DNA from: Bacillota bacterium | Lineage (GTDB): Bacteria; Bacillota; Clostridia; Oscillospirales; Oscillospiraceae | Reading direction: 5' to 3' | Length of the DNA: 9,618 nucleotides | Assembly (NCBI GenBank): GCA_023406225.1 | Contig: JAEXWS010000141.1 | Span: 1-9,618, forward strand | Part shown: positions 1 through 5,174 of the stretch, one piece after another | Layout of the letters: every line of letters starts with the position of its first letter | How positions within the stretch are numbered: the first letter of the stretch is position 1 | Notes under the pieces: model-generated | The model's input: only the letters and a program-made list of their open reading frames with translations | Database searches by the model: none | What the model was told of the DNA's origin: nothing | Translations under genes and position numbers: made by a program

Positions 1-354
1 GTGCAGCAGGAGATGGAGGAGATCCTCTCAAAGATCAGCGGCGCGGGCCAGCTCCGGCTGATGCTGACGGCGGAGACGGACGGGGAGCGGCGGCTGGCGC
101 AGGATACGGAGCTTTCCTACAGCGGCTCCGCCGCGGCGCCGGACGACTACTCCCGCAAATCGGAGACCGTGCTGGTGGACGGCGGCAGCGGAGACGAGGC
201 CGTGGTGGTCAAGACCCTGTACCCGACGTACCGGGGGGCGCTGGTGGTGTGCGAGGGCGGAGACCGGGCAGACGTGAAGTTGGCCGTGACGGAAGCGGTG
301 TCGGCCCTGACGGGGCTTTCCAGCGACCGCATCACGGTGGCAAAATGGCAGTGA
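1..354 (+). CDS. spoIIIAG: Stage III sporulation protein AG, C-terminal part (5' end outside window)
   Basis: SpoIIIAG is a mother-cell membrane protein whose extracellular domain oligomerises into a ring in the SpoIIIA-SpoIIQ channel joining mother cell and forespore during engulfment. The 117 codons in the window match the soluble C-terminal part. A segment reading GAGQLRLMLTAETDGERR is followed by an acidic, Ser/Asp-rich linker, then the ring-building end with YPTYRGALVVCEGGD and AVSALTGLSSDRITV, the typical SpoIIIAG ending. The N-terminal membrane anchor expected for the family is absent, so the gene starts upstream of the window. The GTG at base 1 is probably an internal valine codon and not the start. 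The gene is followed 23 bases later by spoIIIAH, its usual operon partner. Identification rests on motif recognition and on this neighbour. Confidence 0.88.
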   Translation: MQQEMEEILSKISGAGQLRLMLTAETDGERRLAQDTELSYSGSAAAPDDYSRKSETVLVDGGSGDEAVVVKTLYPTYRGALVVCEGGDRADVKLAVTEAVSALTGLSSDRITVAKWQ

Positions 355-377
355 TTATCTGGAGGAGGAAAGGGACA

Positions 378-938
378 ATGAGTGCGAGATGGAAACGGAA
401 TGCGGTCGTGGCGGTCATGGCGGTGCTGGTGTGCGCGGCGGTGGCGCTGAATTGGAAATTCACCGGCGAGCAGGCGGTGGAGGAGACCGGCGGAAAAATT
501 CTGGGCGAGGCGGCCCTGGTCTCCGGCCAGGAGAGCGACGGCGGAACGGACGGACCGCTGGACGAGGAGACGGTCTATACCGGCTCGGAGTATTTCGCCT
601 CGGCCGGTCTGACGCGGCAGCAGGCCCGGGACAACGCCATCTCCCTGCTGCAGGAGGCGGCGGAGCAGAAAAACGCGGATACCGCGGTGGCGAACGAGGC
701 GTCGGAGGGCATCCAGGTCCTGGCCACCTACACGCTGGCGGAGGCCCAGATCGAAAATCTGGTCACCGCGAAGGGATACCAGGACTGCGTGGCCTTCATG
801 GGCGCGGACAGCATCAGCGTGGTGGTGTCCACGGACAGCGGGGAGCTGACGGCGGAGGATGTGGCGAAGATCACGGACATCACCATGACGGAGACGGGCT
901 ATCCCGCCAGCGGCATCAAGATCATGGCTGCAAATTAG
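378..938 (+). CDS. spoIIIAH: Stage III sporulation protein AH
   Basis: SpoIIIAH is a 186-residue mother-cell membrane protein. In known sporeformers its extracellular domain binds forespore SpoIIQ across the intermembrane space and forms a ring of the feeding-tube channel. The sequence has a short basic N-terminus, one membrane segment (about residues 8-26), a variable acidic linker (about 31-68) and a C-terminal ring-building domain. The linker ends in the family hallmark EYFASAGLTRQQARDNAISL (71-90). ATG 378 is chosen because a purine-rich GGAGGAGG (361-368) precedes it and the membrane segment then begins at once. In-frame ATG 345 would overlap spoIIIAG and lacks a good ribosome site. This is the last gene of the spoIIIA operon; the operon promoter (sigma-E dependent in B. 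subtilis) is outside the window. Confidence 0.93.
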   Translation: MSARWKRNAVVAVMAVLVCAAVALNWKFTGEQAVEETGGKILGEAALVSGQESDGGTDGPLDEETVYTGSEYFASAGLTRQQARDNAISLLQEAAEQKNADTAVANEASEGIQVLATYTLAEAQIENLVTAKGYQDCVAFMGADSISVVVSTDSGELTAEDVAKITDITMTETGYPASGIKIMAAN

Positions 939-941
939 CTG

Positions 942-970
942 TTGTATTTTCCGGCGCGTCATGGTAAAAT
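942..970 (+). promoter_or_regulatory. Sigma-A type promoter for asp23-nusB
   Basis: TTGTAT (942-947) and TAAAAT (965-970) are separated by exactly 17 bases, putting the transcription start near 977, about 50 bases before the asp23 start. It begins four bases after the spoIIIAH stop and would let asp23-nusB be expressed in growing cells independently of the sporulation operon. An 8-base inverted repeat (962-969 with 991-998) overlaps the -10 element. Confidence 0.6.
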
Positions 971-998
971 AGCACTCTAGGAGCATTCGCTTTTACCA
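962..998. repeat. Inverted repeat overlapping the asp23 promoter
   Basis: TGGTAAAA (962-969) is repeated as its reverse complement TTTTACCA (991-998), with a smaller CTC-TAG-GAG dyad (975-983) near the centre. The left arm covers most of the -10 box and the right arm lies about 20 bases past the predicted start. This placement would suit a repressor site, or a hairpin in read-through RNA from spoIIIAH. No known regulator is recognised and no T-tract follows, so it is not a standard terminator. Confidence 0.4.
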
Positions 999-1028
999 AG
1001 GATACAACGTGTAAGGAGAATCGATACG

Positions 1029-1406
1029 ATGGGCGAAAGCAAGGAATACATGACGCTTCCGGAGGAGAACGGGAGCATCAATATATCGGAAGAGGTCATC
1101 GCCGCCATCGCCGTGGGCGCCGTCCGCGATGTGGAGGGCGTGTCCGGGATGATGACGAATCTGGGCGGCAGCGTCACCGATCTTGTGAACAACAAGAAAA
1201 ACGCCCAGAAAAGCGCTAAGGGCGTCCGCATCGACATGACCGGGACCGCGCTGGTGCTGGACGTCTACCTGACCGTTCAGTTCGGCAACCCCATCCCCGA
1301 GGTGGCGGAAAACGCCCAGAAGGCGGTCATTTCCGCCGTGGAGGCCATGACCGGCTGTCCGGTGGGCGCCGTGAACATCCACGTGGGCGGCGTGACCCTG
1401 GCCTGA
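1029..1406 (+). CDS. Asp23/Gls24 family envelope stress response protein (YqhY-like)
   Basis: This 125-residue protein is a small acidic Asp23/Gls24-family member, known from Firmicutes as abundant proteins linked to cell-envelope and alkaline stress. The B. subtilis homologue at this position, YqhY, is connected with acetyl-CoA carboxylase control. Recognisable family features are NISEEVIAAIAVGAVRDVEGV (about residues 18-38), a central GVRIDM-LVLDVYLTVQFG strand region, IPEVAENAQKAVISAVEAMT and the ending VGAVNIHVGGVTLA. There is no signal peptide or membrane segment. ATG 1029 follows AAGGAG (1013-1018). It lies between spoIIIAH and nusB, where yqhY sits in Bacillus, but accB-accC, which normally separate it from spoIIIAH, are missing. 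The exact function here is unknown. Confidence 0.88.
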   Translation: MGESKEYMTLPEENGSINISEEVIAAIAVGAVRDVEGVSGMMTNLGGSVTDLVNNKKNAQKSAKGVRIDMTGTALVLDVYLTVQFGNPIPEVAENAQKAVISAVEAMTGCPVGAVNIHVGGVTLA

Positions 1407-1444
1407 GGGCCATTTTACGAGAGAGAAAAGGACGAAGTTGTTTT

Positions 1445-1894
1445 ATGGTACGGAATACCGCACGGGAGATCGCCATCCATCTTTCCTACGAGCTGAGCTT
1501 TACCGACCGGCCCATCGACGATTTGCTGGACGGCCGGCTGACGGCGGAGACGTTCGCAACGCTTGCGGAGGAGGACGCCGTCTATGCGGAGGCGCCCAAC
1601 GCCAAGCAGGCGGATTATATCCGCCGTCTGGTCCGGGGCGTTGACGAGCACGCGGCGGAGCTGGACGGCTATATCGCCAAATACGCCAAGGGCTGGAAGT
1701 TCGACCGCATCCCGCTGGTGGCCTCCGCCATCATGCGGGTGGCCATGTACGAGATCTTGTACATGCCGGACATCCCCAACAGCGTTTCCATCAACGAGGC
1801 GGTGGAGATCGCCAAGAAGTATGAGACGCCGGAGACGGTGAAATTCATGAACGGCATCCTGGGCAGCTTCGTGCGGCAGGAGATCGGCGGTTAA
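1445..1894 (+). CDS. nusB: Transcription antitermination factor NusB
   Basis: NusB (149 residues) is the all-helical RNA-binding factor that pairs with NusE (ribosomal protein S10) on boxA sequences to suppress termination in rRNA operons. The protein begins RNTAREIAIHLSYELSF, the family's basic N-terminal helix, and contains FDRIPLVASAIMRVAMYEIL (about residues 94-113) and the conserved PNSVSINEAVEIAKKY-ETVKFMNGILG block near the C-terminus. Length is normal. ATG 1445 is preceded by AAAAGGA (1426-1432), a slightly long spacing; no upstream in-frame start is better. The gap after asp23 is 38 bases, consistent with co-transcription. A terminator-like hairpin follows immediately (1905-1953), so read-through into xseA may be partial. 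Confidence 0.93.
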   Translation: MVRNTAREIAIHLSYELSFTDRPIDDLLDGRLTAETFATLAEEDAVYAEAPNAKQADYIRRLVRGVDEHAAELDGYIAKYAKGWKFDRIPLVASAIMRVAMYEILYMPDIPNSVSINEAVEIAKKYETPETVKFMNGILGSFVRQEIGG

Positions 1895-1904
1895 GCGCAA
1901 AACG

Positions 1905-1953
1905 GCAGAGCGGGGCGCGGCGGGAAACCGCAGGTGTCCGGCTCTGCTTTTTT
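1905..1953 (+). terminator. Intrinsic terminator after nusB
   Basis: GCAGAGC (1905-1911) pairs perfectly with GCTCTGC (1941-1947), followed at once by six T (1948-1953). An inner GCGG/CCGC stem (1917-1920 with 1928-1931) can form inside the large loop. The outer stem is only 7 bp and the loop is long, so termination could be incomplete. No promoter is visible between it and xseA at 1983, so xseA probably depends on read-through. Confidence 0.65.
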
Positions 1954-1982
1954 CTGCCGCCGAACACGGGAGGAACACGAGA

Positions 1983-3200
1983 ATGGAACAACATATCTTC
2001 GGCGTCACCGAAGTCAACAATCTGGTCAAGCTTTTGCTGGACGGCGAACCCATGCTGCAAAACGTCTATGTCCGGGGCGAGCTGTCCAACTATAAGATCT
2101 ATCCCTCCGGCCACCACTATTTCACGCTGAAGGACCCGGAGGGGGCGCTGCGGTGCGTCATGTTCCGGGGCCAGGCCTCCCGCCTCCGCTTCAAGCCGGA
2201 AAACGGCATGAAGGCTGTGGTTTCCGGCCGGATCACCGTCTTTCCCCGGGACGGCGCGTACCAGCTCTACTGCAATACCCTGACGCCCGAGGGCGTGGGC
2301 GATCTGGCCGTGGCCTTCGAGCAGCTCAAGGCCAAGCTCCACGCCGAGGGGTTGTTCGACCCGGCCCATAAAAAGCCCCTGCCCCCGTATCCCCGGACCA
2401 TCGCCATCGTCACCTCTTCGGCGGGCGCCGCGGTCCACGATATGATCCGCATCCTCCGCCGCAGGTATCCCATCGCCAGGGTGGTCCTGCTGCCGGTCCG
2501 GGTCCAGGGCGCGGAGGCCCCGGCGGAGATCGCCGGCGCGATCCGGTACGCCAACCGGTGGAAGGTGGGCGATCTGCTCATCACCGGCCGGGGCGGCGGC
2601 TCCATGGAGGACCTGTGGGCCTTCAATGACGAACGGGTGGCCCGAGCCATCTACGAATCTGAACTGCCCGTGATCTCCGCCGTGGGCCATGAGCCGGACG
2701 TGACCATCTCCGACTTTGTGGCGGACGTCCGGGCGTCCACGCCTTCCAACGCGGCGGAGATCGCCGTGCCGGACCGGGAAGAGCTGCTGCGGTGGCTCCG
2801 GGAGACGGAGAGCCGCATGGCCCAGTGCGAGACTCAGCGGCTGGACGCCCTGCGCAAAAGGCTGGACGCGCTGGCGGATAAGCGGGTGCTGACGGACCAG
2901 ATGGCCTATGTCCAGGACAAGCGGATGGAGCTGGTCCACGTTCAGCAGCGGCTAAGCGATCTGTCCGGGGCGCTGGTGGCCCGGAAAAAACAGCGGTTTT
3001 CCGCCCTGGCGGCGTCTCTGGACGCCATGAGCCCGCTGAAGGTGCTGAGCCGGGGCTACGCCATGGCGCGGGACGAAAACGGCGGCATTTTGAGGAGCGG
3101 CCGGGACGTGGCGTCCGGCGACCGGGTATCCGTGACCCTGGGAGAGGGCGGCTTCACCTGCACGGTGGACAGGCCTTATACAAAGGAGGAAGCGAAATGA
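1983..3200 (+). CDS. xseA: Exodeoxyribonuclease VII large subunit
   Basis: XseA is the catalytic subunit of exonuclease VII, which degrades single-stranded DNA from both ends to short oligonucleotides in complex with several XseB chains. The 405-residue protein has an N-terminal OB-fold (about residues 5-100, with VYVRGELSNYKIYPSGHHYF). The nuclease core contains VTSSAGAAVHDMIRIL (D153), GRGGGSMEDLWAFND (202-216, R203) and GHEPDVTISDFVAD (235-248), matching the family's catalytic Asp, Arg, His and Asp positions. A long charged helical region (about 265-345) for XseB binding follows, then PLKVLSRGYA (351-360). It is somewhat shorter than the roughly 450 residues of E. coli and B. subtilis XseA, mostly in the helical region. 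GGGAGG (1968-1973) fixes ATG 1983. Its stop overlaps the xseB start as ATGA. Confidence 0.96.
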   Translation: MEQHIFGVTEVNNLVKLLLDGEPMLQNVYVRGELSNYKIYPSGHHYFTLKDPEGALRCVMFRGQASRLRFKPENGMKAVVSGRITVFPRDGAYQLYCNTLTPEGVGDLAVAFEQLKAKLHAEGLFDPAHKKPLPPYPRTIAIVTSSAGAAVHDMIRILRRRYPIARVVLLPVRVQGAEAPAEIAGAIRYANRWKVGDLLITGRGGGSMEDLWAFNDERVARAIYESELPVISAVGHEPDVTISDFVADVRASTPSNAAEIAVPDREELLRWLRETESRMAQCETQRLDALRKRLDALADKRVLTDQMAYVQDKRMELVHVQQRLSDLSGALVARKKQRFSALAASLDAMSPLKVLSRGYAMARDENGGILRSGRDVASGDRVSVTLGEGGFTCTVDRPYTKEEAK

Positions 3201-3433
3201 GCGCAAAAAAAGTGACGTTTGAGCAGCAGATCGCCCGGCTTGAGGAGATCGTGGCGGCGCTTGAGAAGGGAGACGCCCAGTTGGCCGACTCTCTGGCCCT
3301 GTTCGAGGAGGGGACGAAGCTCATCGCCGCCTGCTCAAAGGAGCTGGACCGGGCGGAGCAGCAGGTGGTGAAGCTGATGAAGGGACCCGACGGCGCGCCG
3401 TCGGAGCTTCCCTTCGCGGATGAGGAGACGTGA
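3197..3433 (+). CDS. xseB: Exodeoxyribonuclease VII small subunit
   Basis: XseB (78 residues) is the small helical subunit that coats the XseA arm in exonuclease VII. The sequence shows the typical family pattern: TFEQQIARLEEIVAALEKGD (7-26), then LADSLALFEEGTKLIAACSKEL with LDRAEQQVVKL, i.e. two amphipathic helices joined by a short turn. The C-terminus is a short acidic tail. The start codon overlaps the xseA stop by four bases (ATGA) and is preceded by a strong AAAGGAGG (3182-3189), so translational coupling with xseA is likely, as expected for subunits of one enzyme. Length is normal for the family. Confidence 0.95.
   Translation: MSAKKVTFEQQIARLEEIVAALEKGDAQLADSLALFEEGTKLIAACSKELDRAEQQVVKLMKGPDGAPSELPFADEET
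3422..3427 (+). promoter_or_regulatory. Ribosome binding site that decides the ispA start
   Basis: GAGGAG lies 8 bases before ATG 3436 but only 2 bases before the alternative GTG 3430, which overlaps the xseB stop as GTGA. The spacing favours ATG 3436, giving a product two residues shorter. Confidence 0.6.
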
Positions 3434-3435
3434 GA

Positions 3436-4308
3436 ATGGAGACGTTCAACGATCGGTACGAGACTTACCGCCGGGCGGTGGAGGACTATCTGAACGGCCT
3501 GTTCACCGGCGGCGCGGCCTGGGGGGACCTCTATGCGTGCATGCGGTACAGCCTGCTCTCCGGCGGCAAGCGCATCCGCCCGGTGCTGACGCTGGAATTT
3601 GCCCGTCTGGGCGGCCTGGATTGGAAAACGGCCCTGCCCGTGGCCTGCGCTTTGGAGCTGGTCCATACCTACTCCCTGATCCACGACGACCTGCCCTGCA
3701 TGGACGACGACGACCTGCGCCGGGGAAAGCCCACCAACCACAAGGTTTACGGCGAAACGCTGGCGGTGCTGGCGGGGGACGCCCTCCAGCCGGAGGCATA
3801 CCGTCTGATCCTCACCGCGCCGGGGCTGGACGCGGAGCGGCGGGCGGCATGCGCTTTGATCCTGGCCCGGGCCGCCGGAGCGGACGGCATGGTGGGCGGC
3901 CAGGTGCTGGATACCCTCCACGCGCCCAGGACGGAGGCGGAGCTGTCGCAGGTCCACCGGCTCAAGACCGGAGCCATGATCGCCGGGGCATGCAGGCTGG
4001 GCGCGGCCGCCGCCGGGGCGGACGAGGGGCTGATGCGCGCCGCCGGGGTCTACGCGGAGCGGCTCGGCATGGCTTTTCAGATCCGGGACGACATGCTGGA
4101 CGTGACGGGAAGTGCCGAGGTGTTCGGCAAGCCCATCGGCTCCGACAAGGAGGAGGGGAAGGTCACCTTTGCGGACCTGCTGGGGCTGGAGGGCTGCAAA
4201 AAGGCCGTCCACGACTGCACGGAGCAGGCCAAAGCGGCGGCGGCCCCCTATGACGCGGACGGCTTCCTGGCGGCCCTGGCGGACACGCTGGCGGTTCGGG
4301 ACAAGTGA
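3436..4308 (+). CDS. ispA: Polyprenyl synthetase, farnesyl/geranyl diphosphate synthase (IspA type)
   Basis: This is a cytosolic trans-isoprenyl diphosphate synthase that condenses isopentenyl and dimethylallyl/geranyl diphosphate, probably to farnesyl diphosphate, feeding undecaprenyl and quinone-type lipids. In the 290-residue product, LLSGGKRIRP (about 41-50) is the substrate-binding block. YSLIHDDLPCMDDDDLRRGK (79-98) contains the first aspartate-rich motif, and GMAFQIRDDMLDVTG the second (D218, D219, D222). KTGAMI and GKPIGSDKEEGKVTF are also family-typical. The Tyr-Ser pair before the first motif resembles bacterial FPP synthases, but product chain length cannot be fixed from sequence. 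The gene lies 2 bases after xseB, and a strong terminator follows within 10 bases. The OLE RNA and dxs downstream give the usual isoprenoid neighbourhood. Confidence 0.94.
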   Translation: METFNDRYETYRRAVEDYLNGLFTGGAAWGDLYACMRYSLLSGGKRIRPVLTLEFARLGGLDWKTALPVACALELVHTYSLIHDDLPCMDDDDLRRGKPTNHKVYGETLAVLAGDALQPEAYRLILTAPGLDAERRAACALILARAAGADGMVGGQVLDTLHAPRTEAELSQVHRLKTGAMIAGACRLGAAAAGADEGLMRAAGVYAERLGMAFQIRDDMLDVTGSAEVFGKPIGSDKEEGKVTFADLLGLEGCKKAVHDCTEQAKAAAAPYDADGFLAALADTLAVRDK

Positions 4309-4314
4309 ATGAAG

Positions 4315-4345
4315 AAGCGCCGGAGGCATCCTCCGGCGCTTTTTT
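4315..4345 (+). terminator. Strong intrinsic terminator after ispA
   Basis: AAGCGCCGGAGG (4315-4326) pairs perfectly over 12 bp with CCTCCGGCGCTT (4330-4341) around a 3-base loop, and the T-tract runs 4340-4345. It should end the xseA-xseB-ispA transcript and isolate the OLE promoter downstream from read-through. A short GC-rich near-palindrome (4354-4366) follows. Confidence 0.92.
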
Positions 4346-4390
4346 GACGAAAACGCCCCGGGGGCGCTTTCAAAAAATTCACAGTTTGTA

Positions 4391-4439
4391 TATACTGAAT
4401 ATGTTGTATATTTATTGAAATGGTGCTATACTGAATATG
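4391..4439 (+). repeat. 13-base direct repeat in the OLE promoter region
   Basis: TATACTGAATATG occurs at 4391-4403 and again at 4427-4439, 36 bases apart. Each copy starts with the -10-like TATACT. TTGTATAT is also repeated (4386-4393 and 4404-4411). The stretch is strikingly AT-rich in an otherwise GC-rich window. It could reflect two start sites, a duplicated promoter or a regulator site; only the downstream copy has a well-spaced -35. Confidence 0.85.
4404..4432 (+). promoter_or_regulatory. Promoter of the OLE RNA (and probably oapA-dxs-tlyA-nadK-argR)
   Basis: TTGTAT (4404-4409) and TATACT (4427-4432) are separated by 17 bases. TGC directly before the -10 (4424-4426) makes it an extended -10 promoter. 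The predicted start, 4438-4440, coincides with the first base of the RNA's terminal helix (4438-4455 with 5073-5092). It uses the same TGTTGTAT sequence at its -35 as the asp23 promoter. Confidence 0.75.
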
Positions 4440-5092
4440 CTAAGCGGCGGCGCAGTATTCTAGTCAGATCTGCCGTTTCCTAGGGAGGGCCTAAAAATCC
4501 TCTGAAGGGCACTTCGATGAAACCCGTGGTGCTTGCTTGATACGCCCAGTGTTGGGTGGGTGCTGGGGGGAAGCGCGCGATGCGCGCTTGCGGACTCAGG
4601 GCGATTTCCAATGGCATGGTTAACCCGACCCTGTTTCCGTGGAGACCTGTTCTTGTGCACAGACGTACTCCCTTGTGGTATTTTCGGCCTGTGTACGAAA
4701 CAGATTGTGAACCTGCAATGCGGTACATCGGACGGTGTCGTCCGTAATGCTGTGTGCAGACGTAGCCTGCCTTGCGTGGGTATGGTGGATCAGAGGTCAG
4801 GCCGTTCGGTCTCCGGCCGGAGCAGAGACGGCCCCCTGCTCTTTGAAACCCTGCCTGCAAAAGAGGCTAAAGAAGCGGATAGACTGCGGTGGAAATCACC
4901 TAGGCTGTTCTACCGAGGCAGAAAATGGATTACAGTGCGGACTAAGTGGCAGTCGGGTCGCATGGCCGGCAACGCCGTGCCGCGGCGCTGAAAGGGGAAC
5001 CGCCTCTATCGGCAACGAGGGGTGCGCCGTGGGGAAATCCAACCCGTACCTAAGCCGTAAGATTTACATTTTCTGCCGCCGCTGGCTTAGCA
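4439..5092 (+). ncRNA. ole: OLE RNA (Ornate, Large, Extremophilic RNA)
   Basis: OLE is a large structured RNA of Firmicutes that localises to the membrane with OapA and other partners (OapB, OapC) and affects tolerance to ethanol, cold and Mg2+ in Bacillus halodurans; its biochemical activity is unresolved. Assignment here rests on position (between ispA and a DxxxD membrane protein before dxs, the classic OLE locus), size (about 650 nt versus about 600) and structure. The ends pair over 18 bp (4438-4455 with 5073-5092, two single-base bulges). Other helices seen are 4647-4662/4689-4703 (15 bp, one bulge), 4980-4988/5024-5032 (9 bp), 4729-4734/4739-4744, 4543-4548/4553-4558, 4571-4578/4582-4589, 4882-4887/4949-4954 and 4800-4805/4828-4833. 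A promoter sits just upstream. Open frames in it have no family features. A covariance-model search would confirm the family; the exact 3' end is inferred. Confidence 0.9.
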
Positions 5093-5134
5093 GCTTCCCC
5101 AAAAACGCCCGTGCAGGACGCTTTTGGGGAAGTT
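5092..5134 (+). terminator. Hairpin at the 3' end of OLE RNA (terminator-like, weak T-tract)
   Basis: CTTCCCCAAAA (5094-5104) pairs perfectly with TTTTGGGGAAG (5122-5132); 5092-5093 with 5133-5134 add an A-T and a G-T pair. An inner CG/CG pair (5106-5107 with 5119-5120) sits across an A-C mismatch. The bases after it are TTAAACTGTCCTTTT, not a clean T-run. It may be an inefficient terminator, a 3' end stabiliser or a processing site that still allows transcription into oapA. Confidence 0.6.
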
Positions 5135-5161
5135 AAACTGTCCTTTTGGATCATTTATTAC

Positions 5162-5167
5162 GGGAGG
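5162..5167 (+). promoter_or_regulatory. Ribosome binding site fixing the TTG start of oapA
   Basis: GGGAGG ends 7 bases before TTG 5175 and is the only good Shine-Dalgarno sequence near the 5' end of this frame. The frame stays open upstream to a TTG at 5124, but that codon lies inside the OLE 3' hairpin and has no ribosome site. Confidence 0.75.
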
Positions 5168-5174
5168 CATTCCA

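Noticed and set aside
3154..4329. 391-codon minus-strand frame opposite xseB-ispA, and similar frames at 147-986 and 1845-2939.
   Set aside because: All lie opposite genes with complete family motifs and have biased, motif-free translations; they are mirror frames of GC-rich coding DNA.
4415..4432. TTGAAA (4415-4420) as the -35 of the OLE promoter.
   Set aside because: Only 6 bases separate it from TATACT (4427-4432); TTGTAT at 4404-4409 has the proper 17-base spacing.
4480..4991. Open frames within the OLE region on both strands (for example 4533-4991 + and 4480-4860 -).
   Set aside because: They have no ribosome site or recognisable family features, their composition is odd (many Arg, Cys, Gly, Trp), and they overlap a densely base-paired RNA; chance frames in non-coding DNA.
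4440..5134. RNase P RNA, tmRNA, 6S RNA or a riboswitch as alternatives for the large RNA.
   Set aside because: The conserved RNase P and tmRNA core sequences I would expect are not present, 6S would be about 200 nt with one long bulged stem, and known riboswitches are far shorter. Position and size fit OLE instead.
5124..5174. Upstream TTG start that would extend OapA by 17 residues.
   Set aside because: It lies inside the OLE 3' hairpin without a ribosome site; TTG 5175 has GGGAGG at ideal spacing and yields the expected basic N-terminus.
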